From assembly GCA_016207825.1 (NCBI GenBank), contig JACQZI010000007.1, positions 248,001 to 312,000 on the forward strand: a stretch of 64,000 nucleotides of DNA, written 5' to 3'. The stretch comes from Planctomycetota bacterium (GTDB taxonomy: Bacteria; Planctomycetota; MHYJ01; JACQXL01; JACQZI01). This document shows positions 1 through 8,955 of this stretch, in pieces. Positions within the stretch are counted from its first letter, which is position 1. Each line of letters opens with the position of its first letter. A program made the position numbers and the translations under genes. The notes under the pieces are model-generated. The model made no database searches, was not told the DNA's origin, and was given only the letters and a program-made list of their open reading frames with translations.

Positions 1-2
1 CT

Positions 3-311
3 TTTAGAGAAGCGTATAAAACTTTAGGATATGAACGGTGTTATGATGCTAATTTAGAAGAAAGATTCCAAAAAATAGCAATCTATATAAAAAATAAAAG
101 ACCAACTCATGCCGCAAGACAATTAAACAATGGGAATTGGACAAGCAAACTTGGACCATCTTTTGATATTGAACATGAATTTATTAAAAACTGGTCTGGT
201 GTAATATATTGGCTTGATGGCGAACCACATGATTTATCCGGTTATGGAAAGTTAGGGTGTATTTTAAAAAGACCGGTTTCTTTGAATTCCGGTAATGCCA
301 TAGTGAATTAG
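3..311 (+). CDS. C-terminal part of a DUF7689-like protein (partial at window edge)
   Basis: Open from the window edge to TAG at 309-311, giving 102 residues without a start, so the 5' end lies outside. Visible motifs are a GYERC segment near the beginning, then KIAIY, PTHAARQL, NGNWTSKLG and DIEHE, and a short YGKLG..LKRP tail. This order matches the family I know as DUF7689, whose function is unknown. The gene is clearly more AT-rich than the osmotic-stress genes that follow, which suggests an acquired accessory gene. It is followed by about 300 bp of C-rich non-coding DNA and the 22-bp array at 607-826. The family name is from memory and not checked by search. Confidence 0.6.
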   Translation, partial: FREAYKTLGYERCYDANLEERFQKIAIYIKNKRPTHAARQLNNGNWTSKLGPSFDIEHEFIKNWSGVIYWLDGEPHDLSGYGKLGCILKRPVSLNSGNAIVN

Positions 312-606
312 CCTCCCTTTAGGGATTTACTTCATAAACCATCCTTTCCCTTTTTCCGTGTAATCTGCGGAGCGAAGCGAACGTTCCAACTAATTGTTTG
401 GGTGGCAAAAACACCCAAAACCTGGCTTCAGATTTTCTAACCCACTATTTTATAACACCTTGGATAAAGATGGGGGGCTATAGTCCCCCGAAGCGCAGCG
501 TAGGGGGGTAGATACCCTATCCCCCCTCCCCCTGACCCTGATATCCTGCCCATCCTGATTTATATCTCCCCCCATTTTAATTGAAATCTCCCCTCCCCTT
601 GGCCAC
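312..606. other. C-rich non-coding spacer with hairpins
   Basis: No credible gene. A perfect 8-bp stem with a 7-base loop lies at 397-419 (TTTGGGTG/CACCCAAA), about 85 bp after the DUF7689-like stop; it has no T-tract, so a terminator role is unsure. A second G/C hairpin (GGGGG/CCCCC) lies at about 474-489. From about 519 the top strand becomes C-rich (CCCCCCTCCCCCTGA), and this leads into the 22-bp array. A similar C-rich leader stands before the second array at 44486. Confidence 0.55.
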
Positions 607-826
607 TAATAGGAGCCCTATGGTGAAGTAATAGGAATCCTATGGTGTGATAATAGGAACCCTATAGCGAAGTAATAGGAATCCTAATGTGTGGTAATAG
701 GAGCCCTAAGGTGAAGCAATAGGAATCCTAAAGAGTGATAATAGGAACCCTATAGAAAGCTAATAGGAATCCTATGGTGTAGTAATAGGAGCCCTATGGT
801 GAAGTAATAGGAATCCTAGAAGAAAA
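607..826. repeat. Tandem array of ten 22-bp units, each with an internal imperfect palindrome
   Basis: Ten consecutive units start at 607, 629, 651, 673, 695, 717, 739, 761, 783 and 805, all exactly 22 bp long with no indels. Each begins (T/C)AATAGGA, then NN, then CCTA, then a variable 8-base tail; the core TAGGAATCCTA is a near-perfect palindrome. The two variable core bases follow a fixed order GC-AT-AC-AT-GC-AT-AC-AT-GC-AT, so the array also has an 88-bp (four-unit) superperiod. 22 is not a multiple of 3, no ORF uses it, and there are no unique spacers, so it is neither coding nor CRISPR. Function unknown. Confidence 0.93.
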
Positions 827-981
827 TAATCTCCCTACCCCCAGAAATTCATCCACCCCTTGCGGGAAAAATAGTAAATTTTATATGGGCTATAATCCGG
901 AATCGGGATGATTCATCTTTGTCGGCTACTAAATAGAGGGTTACGAAAGGCGGCAATCACCGGAGTGAGCGTTATCTGGAA

Positions 982-2220
982 TCACGTAACGCTGTTGCCG
1001 TTACCGTTGCCATTATTTTTCAATGCCCGGCGCTCCACGGTGAAAACCCCCAGCACCATAAAGATATTGGAAAGCAATATCACCAGAATCGTATATGTGA
1101 CGAAGTTTTCCGTGCCGGGTATTTTAAACGCGGCCGGCAATGAAGCCACTACCGCGGATGCCAACCCGCGCGGCAACATGGTAAAAAATGTAAATCTCTC
1201 GGCACGCATCGGCTTATATACGGCGCATAATATCCAGACAAACAGATACCTTACTATAATGAGGCTTCCCGAGATAAGCAGGGCATCCCGCAGGATTTCC
1301 GTATGCCGGAACAAATCCCGGGAAATAAGCAATCCCATATAGACAAAGAAATACGTCCGGACAAAAAATGTGAATTCACCGTGGAACTCCTCTATCTTGC
1401 CGTTAAGGGTGAAGGTTTTGGAAGTGTCAAAGACCCTTAAGAACCTGGTGCCATTGCGCAAGACCAGCCCGAAAGTAAAGGCCGCTACGGCGCCGCTACC
1501 CTTACTCATTTCCACCAGCCCAAACAAGACCAAAACCGCCGCCATGGTAGTCATATAGGAAAGGGCGGATATTTTGACGCTTTCCAGCGCCTTCATCCAG
1601 ACCAGCCCGAAAAGCACGCCAGCGACTATGGCAATGGAAAAAGAGCCGACCAGCGAATTAAGGATTTTTGATGCCTGAATTTGCCCCATCAGGCTGATAT
1701 CTATCAATACCAAAACCCCGATGAGCGCGAAGATTTCCGTTAAAACTGATTCTATGCTGATAATGGAGCGGGTTTCCTCCCGCGAATTCATCTTGGTAAT
1801 AAGCGGAAGGATTATCGCCGGGCTGGTGCACCCAACGATACAGCCCAATATCAGGCTGTTTAAAACAGAAATACCGATGACCTGTGTGCCAATCAAATAA
1901 AGCGCGAAAACGGAAAAAGCAAACGTCCCGATGCTCAATCCAATGCCGCCGATAAAATATTTTATGATAGAATCGAAGGAAAGATGCATCCCGCCTTCAA
2001 AGAGTATGATAATCAGCGCCAGGCGGCCGAAGTAAGGCGTGATTTTCTCCAATTGGGACGCCTCTATCCATCCGGCAACCGGCCCGATAAGCGCCCCGAT
2101 GGCGATGAGGAACAGGACATCCGGAATGCGGGTTTTTTGGAAGAAAAGCGTTCCGAGAAACCCGATAAAGATAATCAGCCCGGCAATCAGGAACGGCAGG
2201 TTTAAGGCGATTTCATCCAT
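982..2220 (-). CDS. Cation:proton antiporter (CPA superfamily, NhaP/Kef-like)
   Basis: A 412-residue integral membrane protein with about 12 hydrophobic segments and no soluble C-terminal NAD-binding domain. The FEGG segment (74-77), CTSPAIILPL (131-140) and ESVLTE (157-162) fall where CPA antiporters have their discontinuous helix and ion-binding helix. In typical NhaP proteins the ion-binding helix carries Asn-Asp; here the aligned pair appears to be Thr161-Glu162, which may change ion choice. It is the last gene of the minus-strand osmotic block, 73 bp after ClC, and should exchange Na+ or K+ for protons at the inner membrane. ATG start at 2220. The exact ion is not predictable. Confidence 0.85.
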   Translation of the reverse strand: MDEIALNLPFLIAGLIIFIGFLGTLFFQKTRIPDVLFLIAIGALIGPVAGWIEASQLEKITPYFGRLALIIILFEGGMHLSFDSIIKYFIGGIGLSIGTFAFSVFALYLIGTQVIGISVLNSLILGCIVGCTSPAIILPLITKMNSREETRSIISIESVLTEIFALIGVLVLIDISLMGQIQASKILNSLVGSFSIAIVAGVLFGLVWMKALESVKISALSYMTTMAAVLVLFGLVEMSKGSGAVAAFTFGLVLRNGTRFLRVFDTSKTFTLNGKIEEFHGEFTFFVRTYFFVYMGLLISRDLFRHTEILRDALLISGSLIIVRYLFVWILCAVYKPMRAERFTFFTMLPRGLASAVVASLPAAFKIPGTENFVTYTILVILLSNIFMVLGVFTVERRALKNNGNGNGNSVT

Positions 2221-2293
2221 CTCTTAAGTTTATATTTTAGCGCGCCGCAAAGTCAAGGATATTCCTATAGCATAATCTGGCTTTTTGGCGCAG

Positions 2294-3634
2294 TTATTTT
2301 TTATCGGTTTTCCGGAAAAGCCCGTAAAGCCTGTGGATGATGCCCCTTTTCCTTTCGTGGAATTTGGGTTTTATCCCTTCCATTTCTTTACCGATTTCGA
2401 TTTCAAACGATTCTGATTTCTTAATTGAGAGAATCTGGGAAGGATAAACGCTGCGATGGCCGGTCATCAGGAAGCTGATGACGCAGGCCAGAGCGGCATA
2501 AGGCGCTATTTTAGGGCCGAACATTTCTATCGCCATAATGCTTGCCGCAATCGGGGTGTTGGCGGCGCCGGCTAAAAGCGCCACCATGCCGATAGACGAA
2601 AAGGTCGCTATATCCATCCCGAAAACATCCCCCAAAAACGCTCCGGCAGTGGCTCCGATAAAAAATATCGGCGTGACGATACCGCCGCTTCCGCCGAAAT
2701 TAAGGGTAATGCTGGTGAAAACAGCCTTGAGGATAAAGGCATACCAAATGGCTTTCGCGCCCCCGAGAGAAGATTGGATGGTATCCAGCCCGAGTCCGAG
2801 ATATTGCCCGGAGAAAACCATGGCAAGCAATATCAAAGCCGCTCCGCCGATAACTCCTTTTAGCGGCGCCCAAAACTTCAGCTTACCGGATACAAATTTG
2901 CCCGCTTTGAGCAATTCTATCAGCAGGACCGAGCATATCCCGAAAAAAACACCTGCTAAGATTACTTTGATAAAGAAAGACCGGCTGAAAACCGGCACGA
3001 CGTTAATGGCATGATGGAAATAAGCAATCCCGAGTGACGATGAAACCTGGTAGCTGATAATGCCGGCGATGAACGAGGGCAGGAGCACTTCATAAAGGAC
3101 ACTGCCCACGAAGAGTACCTCGATGCCGAACATCGCGCCGGCAATCGGCGTGCCGAAGACGGATGCGAAACCGGCGCTGATGCCGCAGATGACCAGCTTC
3201 TTGCGGTCGGTATTGCCGAATTTAAAGATATCAACGAACTTGGAGGCCAACCCGGCGCCAATCTGGGCGCAGGGACCTTCCTTACCGGCCGAGCCGCCCG
3301 TCGCGATGGTTAAAACAGTCGCGATCAGTTTTACCGGCACGACCAGGACTTTTATTTTGCCCGAGCGCTTATGGATTGCCTCGATGACTTTTTCCGTGCC
3401 GTGCCCTTCCGCGTCCGGCGCCAGGTATTTGATGATGATAACCGTCAGGAAAAAAGCCGCCGGCAGGAGTAGAAAAAAATAAGAATACCGTCCGGTAAAG
3501 GCAATGCTCCAATTAAGCGATTCTAAAAATATCGTGGTAGAAATGCCGACGATAATTCCGATTAAGGATGCCAAGAGCACCCATTTCAGGACGCTGATGA
3601 ATAAAACCGTTTCTTCGGCTAATCTTCTGCGCAT
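2294..3634 (-). CDS. ClC-family chloride channel/transporter
   Basis: 446 residues, many membrane helices, no CBS domains. GKEGP (117-121) contains the gating glutamate Glu119. GSGGIVTP in the second half is the conserved anion-pathway segment. GHGTE (77-81) stands where E. coli ClC has GSGIP, so the serine ligand seems replaced by His78. GAMFGIEVL aligns with E. coli GILFIIEEM: the second Glu (proton glutamate) is Val163, as in ClC channels rather than H+/Cl- exchangers. It lies between MscS and the cation antiporter in a block for solute and ion balance, so a role in chloride release or charge balance during osmotic change is likely (inference). Confidence 0.92.
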   Translation of the reverse strand: MRRRLAEETVLFISVLKWVLLASLIGIIVGISTTIFLESLNWSIAFTGRYSYFFLLLPAAFFLTVIIIKYLAPDAEGHGTEKVIEAIHKRSGKIKVLVVPVKLIATVLTIATGGSAGKEGPCAQIGAGLASKFVDIFKFGNTDRKKLVICGISAGFASVFGTPIAGAMFGIEVLFVGSVLYEVLLPSFIAGIISYQVSSSLGIAYFHHAINVVPVFSRSFFIKVILAGVFFGICSVLLIELLKAGKFVSGKLKFWAPLKGVIGGAALILLAMVFSGQYLGLGLDTIQSSLGGAKAIWYAFILKAVFTSITLNFGGSGGIVTPIFFIGATAGAFLGDVFGMDIATFSSIGMVALLAGAANTPIAASIMAIEMFGPKIAPYAALACVISFLMTGHRSVYPSQILSIKKSESFEIEIGKEMEGIKPKFHERKRGIIHRLYGLFRKTDKK

Positions 3635-3690
3635 AAACTATTACGGGTTAATCACGCGGGCAAACAGGTGTCGCCGTAACATGGGCAATT

Positions 3691-4779
3691 TTAAGCCTTA
3701 ATGCCGGAGCCTGATATATCCACCTTTTCCTGCTCCAGATTTATCGCCCGGATAGGATAAGGGATTATAATGCCTTCTTTCTTATAGCGTTCATGCAGGC
3801 GCTTGATAAATTCGTGTTTCATCAAATAATTGGCGACGAATTCCCCAGCCCGCATAATCACGCTGAAATTTATGCTCGAATCGCCGAAGGTATGGTAACG
3901 GATAAAAGGCTCGAATGTTTTGACCGCGCCCGGAACGGTTTGCTGGATTTCCTTGGCCACCTCTCCGGTAACCTTTTCGACAAACTCCAGATTGCTGTTA
4001 TAATGCACCCCGACCTGGACCAATACGGCCACTTCTTTTTCAGGCAAGTAATAATTAGTCACGACCGACTGGGAAAGCTTGCTATTGGGGATAAGCACGA
4101 TATTATTCGCCAGAAGCCTTACCTTAGTCACCCGCCAGCTGATATCCACGACATAGCCTTCTTCCCCGGATTCCAATTTGATAAAATCGCCGGGCCTGAT
4201 ATTCCTGGCAACGGTGATATAGAAACCGGAAAAGACGTTGGAAAGGGTATCCTGCAAGGCCAGCGCCACGGCCAATCCGCCGATTCCCATCGCGGTCAAA
4301 AGCGGCGTAATGGAAATCCCCAGGGCGTTCAGTACCATCAATACGCCGAGGATGATAATGACAATCCTGACCAGGTTTTGGGTCAGGCTGGTCAGCGGCA
4401 TCGCCTGGTGAATCTTTTCCCCGTAAATTCCGATGAGTGCGGTGGCGATATTGGCAATGGTGATTATGGCGCTTAACCCGAAGATAGTAATCAGAGTTTT
4501 ATCCGCAAAGAGGCTGGTATTTTCAGGAATAGAAGCCTTCCATATTTCCTTGGCAAAATACAGCCCTAAAAGGACGCACCAGAGGATAATTGCCTTGCGC
4601 AAATGGCGGATTACCGGGTCATCCCATTTCCACGAGGTCTTTGCCGCCAGCCGGGAAATATAACCGGCGACAATTATCTTGATAAAGAGCCCCGCCAAAA
4701 CGGCAACGCACAAAATAGCGCCGGAAAGAATTATATCAAACCAGGGCTGGCCGATTAGCGTCCTAGTAGATTCCATCAT
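3691..4779 (-). CDS. Small-conductance mechanosensitive channel (MscS family)
   Basis: 362 residues. Four to five N-terminal membrane segments lead into the pore helix GIGGLAVALALQD (165-177), then the beta domain with RPGDFIKL (195-202), EGYVVDISWR (207-216) and IPNS (230-233), and a mixed C-terminal cytoplasmic domain. These are hallmark MscS features. The channel would release solutes on hypo-osmotic shock. It overlaps the trehalose-phosphatase gene by 17 bp, so it is translated from the same transcript as the trehalose genes, which fits a system that both accumulates and vents compatible solute. Two ATGs are adjacent at the start (4779, 4776). Confidence 0.95.
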   Translation of the reverse strand: MMESTRTLIGQPWFDIILSGAILCVAVLAGLFIKIIVAGYISRLAAKTSWKWDDPVIRHLRKAIILWCVLLGLYFAKEIWKASIPENTSLFADKTLITIFGLSAIITIANIATALIGIYGEKIHQAMPLTSLTQNLVRIVIIILGVLMVLNALGISITPLLTAMGIGGLAVALALQDTLSNVFSGFYITVARNIRPGDFIKLESGEEGYVVDISWRVTKVRLLANNIVLIPNSKLSQSVVTNYYLPEKEVAVLVQVGVHYNSNLEFVEKVTGEVAKEIQQTVPGAVKTFEPFIRYHTFGDSSINFSVIMRAGEFVANYLMKHEFIKRLHERYKKEGIIIPYPIRAINLEQEKVDISGSGIKA

Positions 4780-5569
4780 TTTTCGTTTCCTCCATTATTC
4801 TTTTGAGAAACCTCTTAACGTCCGATACGTCGCGCAAATAGAATCCGGCACAAGATTCATTCGTCTGTCTGCCGACATAAATACTTATGCCCTTTTTGCG
4901 CAACACACTAAAAGCGTCTTCGTCAGTTATATCATCTCCGATAAAGACAGGCAAAACATTTTGTCCGGATGCTTTCCGCATGATAAATTTGAGCGCGTTA
5001 CCCTTGTTTATATCCTTAAAAGGCGGTTTGATTTCAACCACTTTTTTACCGTAACTCGAATGCCATTCCGGCGCGACAAGGCGTTTGGCATGATGGACTG
5101 CTCTTTGGACGGCGGGAACGGCGCTGCGGTGCGCATTGCGATAATGGACGGAAAGAGTGATGCCTTTATTTTCTATGAGCAACCCTTTGATATGGCCAAG
5201 TGTTTCCGCCAAATAGCGATTGATTTTTCCCGCCTGCCTCCGAACGGCGGGACTGTATTGCCGCAATATACCACGGCCCGGCTGATAGATTTCCAATCCG
5301 TGATTGCCGGCGTAATATATATTCCTAAGCCCGACTAACCTGCGGATGTCATTTATCGCCCGGCCTGAGATAACGGATACGGTAAATTTATGATTGCGGC
5401 TTAGAGTTTTTATCAAATCACGAGTGTCTTCAGCCAGGCGCGCTAATTCCGGCCTTTTGGCAATAGGGGTGAGTGTCCCGTCGTAATCCAAACCAAGAAC
5501 GATATGAGAGGCTTTTTTCAGGGACGTAAAAAGCATTTCCGACGACAAGGCATACGCACGTTTCGGCAT
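4763..5569 (-). CDS. otsB: Trehalose-6-phosphate phosphatase
   Basis: 268 residues of HAD fold. DYDGT (28-32) is motif I with the nucleophile and acid/base aspartates, VISGR (66-70) motif II, NHGLE (89-93) a family signature, Lys in KPPFKDINKG (181-190) and GDDITDED (211-218) motif IV. It removes phosphate from trehalose-6-phosphate made by OtsA (7473-8936). One base separates it from treT upstream and it overlaps MscS downstream, so it is in the middle of the operon. ATG start at 5569. Confidence 0.95.
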   Translation of the reverse strand: MPKRAYALSSEMLFTSLKKASHIVLGLDYDGTLTPIAKRPELARLAEDTRDLIKTLSRNHKFTVSVISGRAINDIRRLVGLRNIYYAGNHGLEIYQPGRGILRQYSPAVRRQAGKINRYLAETLGHIKGLLIENKGITLSVHYRNAHRSAVPAVQRAVHHAKRLVAPEWHSSYGKKVVEIKPPFKDINKGNALKFIMRKASGQNVLPVFIGDDITDEDAFSVLRKKGISIYVGRQTNESCAGFYLRDVSDVKRFLKRIMEETKNDGIY

Positions 5570-5570
5570 A

Positions 5571-6794
5571 TTATAACTGGATTAGCTCCTCGTTAAGATG
5601 TTTCAAGAACACAAAAGCCAGCAGGTAATCACGCAGATGCCTGGTAATCAGGAAGTTTTGCTTGACATGCTCCTTGCCGTTCCGGGCGAGTTTTTGGGCA
5701 TATTCCGGCGTGTGTAAAAGCTGCCTGATATAATAAGCCGTGCCTTCTATGGTATTGGAAAGCAGTCCGCTGTATTTATGGGTAATCTGCAGGGGAATTC
5801 CGCCGACCGATGAGGCAACCACGGGTTTTTCCTTCCAGAGCGCCTCGGCTACGGTTAAGCCAAAGCCTTCACGCAATGATTTCTGGACTATTACCGTGGA
5901 AATCCGCTGGAGGGCGTTTATCTCTATATCGCTGGTCGGTGGCAAAAGCAAGATATGGATATCCGGGTCGTTGCCGGCTTTTTCCCGTGTTTCGGCAAGG
6001 ACAGCCTCGCTTTCCGGGTCATCCGTTGCCGAACCTCCGGCCAAAACCAACTGGCAATCCGTGTGTTTTTTGACTATTTTATACGCTTCGATTACGCCAA
6101 CAGGGTCTTTCAGGCGGTCGAAACGGGAAACCTGCGTAATAACGGGGCGGCCTAAATCGAGATTAAAGTTTTTGACAATTTGCAGAATCTCTGATTCGGA
6201 TAAATCCTTATTCTTATTGCTTAAGGGGTCTATCGAAGGGGCAATGAGCAATTGCTTTATCTTAATCGGCTGGGCATAAGCCGGCGCGGAGAATACCGCC
6301 GCGTCATACTGTTCTATATAAGGCAATAAAAACTGCCAGACCGCCGGTAACGGGGCGGAAGAATCAATATGGCAGCGCCAGAGCCAGTTCCGGCCGATTT
6401 CTTTCCGTTTCTCTATAAGCGCGATAGGCTGGGGGTCATGTATAAAAATAATATCGCCCGCAAAATCCATTTCCCGCAAATTGGCATTGTTTACCTCCCT
6501 GAATAAATCGAATTCATCGTCCGTAAAGCTCTCTTTTTGGCCGTGCATCGCGTTGTGCATCTTCTTGGTCATAGAGAAAAACTGCTCGCCCCCTTTGATG
6601 ACATCCCAGCGGGCATTGATGCCCACTTCTTTGAGGAGCGGAATCATCCGGTTGAGAATTTCCGCCACGCCGCCGCCGACCGCGGTGGAATTGATATTCT
6701 GCACGGTAAGACCCTCCAGTTTATTTCCCAAGAGGAATAATTCATCCAGGACTTCCTGCCCGATAATCCGGTTATAATCTTGCAGCTTAGACAT
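5571..6794 (-). CDS. treT: Trehalose synthase of the glycosyltransferring type (TreT-like, GT4)
   Basis: 407 residues from the ATG at 6794; an in-frame start at 6839 would overlap the upstream gene by 41 bp and has a non-conserved leader, so the later ATG (MSKLQDY) is preferred, with AGGA upstream. Two Rossmann-like halves are visible: STAVGGGVAEIL near the N-terminus, SRFDRLKDP opening the second half, and EGFGLTVAEALW as the retaining GT4 E-x7-E motif. TreT joins NDP-glucose and glucose directly to trehalose, a second route beside OtsA/OtsB. Having both routes in one operon is notable. A trehalose phosphorylase-like reaction cannot be excluded. Confidence 0.85.
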   Translation of the reverse strand: MSKLQDYNRIIGQEVLDELFLLGNKLEGLTVQNINSTAVGGGVAEILNRMIPLLKEVGINARWDVIKGGEQFFSMTKKMHNAMHGQKESFTDDEFDLFREVNNANLREMDFAGDIIFIHDPQPIALIEKRKEIGRNWLWRCHIDSSAPLPAVWQFLLPYIEQYDAAVFSAPAYAQPIKIKQLLIAPSIDPLSNKNKDLSESEILQIVKNFNLDLGRPVITQVSRFDRLKDPVGVIEAYKIVKKHTDCQLVLAGGSATDDPESEAVLAETREKAGNDPDIHILLLPPTSDIEINALQRISTVIVQKSLREGFGLTVAEALWKEKPVVASSVGGIPLQITHKYSGLLSNTIEGTAYYIRQLLHTPEYAQKLARNGKEHVKQNFLITRHLRDYLLAFVFLKHLNEELIQL

Positions 6795-6798
6795 ATTT

Positions 6799-7476
6799 TT
6801 AATCCGTCCTGCCGGGTTCCCGGCGAAGATGTTTATCAATCAGTTTAATTATATTAGCCCGGAGGCTTTCCATCGTGTGGGTATAAGGGTCTAAACGTTC
6901 TATCTCTTTTGCCAGGGCGTGGTTCCCCAAAGAACCGGATAGCCAATTGGAAAAATCGTTGGTCGGCCGTTTCAGCCTTAAGCGTGCTTCAAAAATATGG
7001 TAATAGAGGGAATGAATGGTGACTTTCCCGATTGCCCCCCGGAATTCATGCAGGTTAGAAACTTGGTACGAAGTAGGCGTAACGAAGGTAATTGCCTTGA
7101 TAAAATGGAATTCCTGCCCGGTTATGACGTCACGCAGGCAGCGGCTGTTAGCGGCGATGTAGTTTTCTATCGTAGTGATGATTTTAACGCGCAACTGGTT
7201 AAGTTCGTTGAAATCGCCTATTTCAATACTGGATAATTGTTCCGCCAAGAGGGATTCGCCCAGGATTTCCTGCACCCAGTAAGCAAAGTCGTTGGGCGGC
7301 TCCGGAGAAAGGTAAATATGCTGTTGCAAGAAATGATGGGTATGGTAATAGATAACCGCGTCAGGAGCTGATTTGAGATATTCCACCATTTCTCTGAGAT
7401 TACGCGCCTTAGAGCCGGTGAGTTCCAGCAGGTTTAGCCGGGTGTAGAATACAAATGGGTTTTGGGCTTCTTTCAT
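6799..7476 (-). CDS. DUF5752-family protein with two internal repeats
   Basis: 225 soluble residues, placed in the family I know as DUF5752. It is made of two similar halves, about 4-108 and 122-217: NLREM/NLHEF, then YYH, PPNDFAYW/PTNDFSNW, GESLLAEQL/GNHALAKEI and a final helix ENYI/DKHL line up in the same order. No catalytic motif is recognisable. It overlaps otsA by 4 bp (ATGA) and ends 4 bp before treT, so it is translationally linked to the trehalose enzymes; a scaffold, regulator or allosteric partner role is possible but unproven. Confidence 0.8.
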   Translation of the reverse strand: MKEAQNPFVFYTRLNLLELTGSKARNLREMVEYLKSAPDAVIYYHTHHFLQQHIYLSPEPPNDFAYWVQEILGESLLAEQLSSIEIGDFNELNQLRVKIITTIENYIAANSRCLRDVITGQEFHFIKAITFVTPTSYQVSNLHEFRGAIGKVTIHSLYYHIFEARLRLKRPTNDFSNWLSGSLGNHALAKEIERLDPYTHTMESLRANIIKLIDKHLRREPGRTD

Positions 7477-8936
7477 AATTTCACCAGTTTCTCAATAAAG
7501 TTGCCGGCCCAGAAGTAGATATTATTTTCGCGGATAGTTTCTTTCATCTTATTCAGGCGTTCGGTCTTTTCCACAGGATTCATTTCTATAGCCTGCTTGA
7601 TGGCGTCGGCAACGCCGTCCGGGTCATAGGGGTTGACCAGGATGGCTTCTTTTAGTTCCCTTGCCGCGCCTGCAAAACGGCTCAAAATCAATATGCCTTT
7701 GTTATCCGCATCCGCCATCAAATATTCCTTCGCAACCAGATTCATACCGTCGTGCAGTGAACCGACTATGCAGATATCGGCTGTGCGGTAATAGGCTAAG
7801 TGTGTAGTATAATCCAACTTTTTATTCGTAATTACGATGGGATACCAGGCACCGCTCTGGTGTTTCCAGTTAACTTCCTCCGCTAATGCCTGGACGTCAT
7901 CTATCAATTGTTTATATGCTTTAATATGCATTCGGGAAAGGGCGCCAATCTGGATGAATACAAATTTCTCCTTGTATTGCGGGTGTTTATCTAAAAACCT
8001 GTCCACCGCCTGTATTTTCTGCAAGATGCCTTTGGTATAATCAACCCGGTCAATACTTACCGCTAAGATTTCATAAGGCGGGTCTATTTCGTGGGCGATA
8101 AGTGGAGTTCGTTTCGTTACCTCATCTCCTCCCGCCATATTAGCGATTCCATCCGCATCAATACTGATGGGAAACGACTGGATAATAGTTTTGTGGTCCT
8201 TATAAGTAATCGCCGATTCTTCCCAATCAACCTTCGACTCCAATTCTATCTCAGCCGCGGAAAGGAAATTGTGGCAGTGGTACGGAATGTGGAAACCGAG
8301 CAAATCATTGGAAAGCAACCCTTCCATAATCTCCTTTTTCTGCGGGCAGATGCGAAATGCCTCCGGGTTAGGCCAGGGAATATGCCAGAATAAAGCCACA
8401 ATTACATCAGGTCTTTTTTCCTTAATATATTTGGCGCAGAGTGTCAGATGGTAATCCTGCAACCAGACAAACGCCTTTTCATCCCCGATTTCCTCCAGAA
8501 TCGCCTGGGCGAATTTCTGGTTGACTTTCTTGTAGTATTCCCAGTGGTCAGGCAAAAACACCGGCATATGGTAAACAATATGGGACATCGGCCAGAGGGC
8601 CTGGTTGGCATAGCCGTAATAATAACCGTTTTCTTCCTGTTTGGTTAACCAAACTCTTTTAAGGGTGTAGGCGGGATTTTCAGGCGGAACCCTTATCTTG
8701 TTCTGCTTATCCACCACCGTTTTGTCGGCATCACCGCTGCCGTGTGCTACCCAGGTTCCATCGCATGCCTGCATCACCGGGTTGAGCGCAATAGTTAACC
8801 CGCTGACAGAAGGGACACAGGATATTTTTTTACCGGAATATTCATGGCTGTAAGGTTCGCGGTTGGATACGACGATAAACTTGTAACCGCCAAGTTTTTG
8901 CTGAATGATTTCTTTCAATGTTTCTTTAGTCCACAT
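7473..8936 (-). CDS. otsA: Trehalose-6-phosphate synthase (GT20)
   Basis: 487 residues, usual length for OtsA. SNREP (24-28), SVSGLTIAL (43-51), WLQDYHL (158-164), HIPWP (185-189), DRVDYTKG (296-303) and HDGMNLVAKEY (395-405) are the donor- and acceptor-binding signatures of GT20. It transfers glucose from a nucleotide sugar to glucose-6-phosphate. A strong GGAGGG ribosome site precedes the ATG at 8936; the ABC ATPase gene ends 19 bp upstream. Donor choice (UDP, ADP or GDP) cannot be read from sequence. Confidence 0.95.
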   Translation of the reverse strand: MWTKETLKEIIQQKLGGYKFIVVSNREPYSHEYSGKKISCVPSVSGLTIALNPVMQACDGTWVAHGSGDADKTVVDKQNKIRVPPENPAYTLKRVWLTKQEENGYYYGYANQALWPMSHIVYHMPVFLPDHWEYYKKVNQKFAQAILEEIGDEKAFVWLQDYHLTLCAKYIKEKRPDVIVALFWHIPWPNPEAFRICPQKKEIMEGLLSNDLLGFHIPYHCHNFLSAAEIELESKVDWEESAITYKDHKTIIQSFPISIDADGIANMAGGDEVTKRTPLIAHEIDPPYEILAVSIDRVDYTKGILQKIQAVDRFLDKHPQYKEKFVFIQIGALSRMHIKAYKQLIDDVQALAEEVNWKHQSGAWYPIVITNKKLDYTTHLAYYRTADICIVGSLHDGMNLVAKEYLMADADNKGILILSRFAGAARELKEAILVNPYDPDGVADAIKQAIEMNPVEKTERLNKMKETIRENNIYFWAGNFIEKLVKL

Positions 8937-8955
8937 TATATTTCCCCCCTCCCTC

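Noticed and set aside
607-826. CRISPR array
   Set aside because: Units are contiguous with no unique spacers and no cas genes are nearby; the same applies to 44486-44771.
908-1342. Plus-strand ORF of 144 residues
   Set aside because: Overlaps the antiporter gene on the opposite strand and has shadow-type composition.
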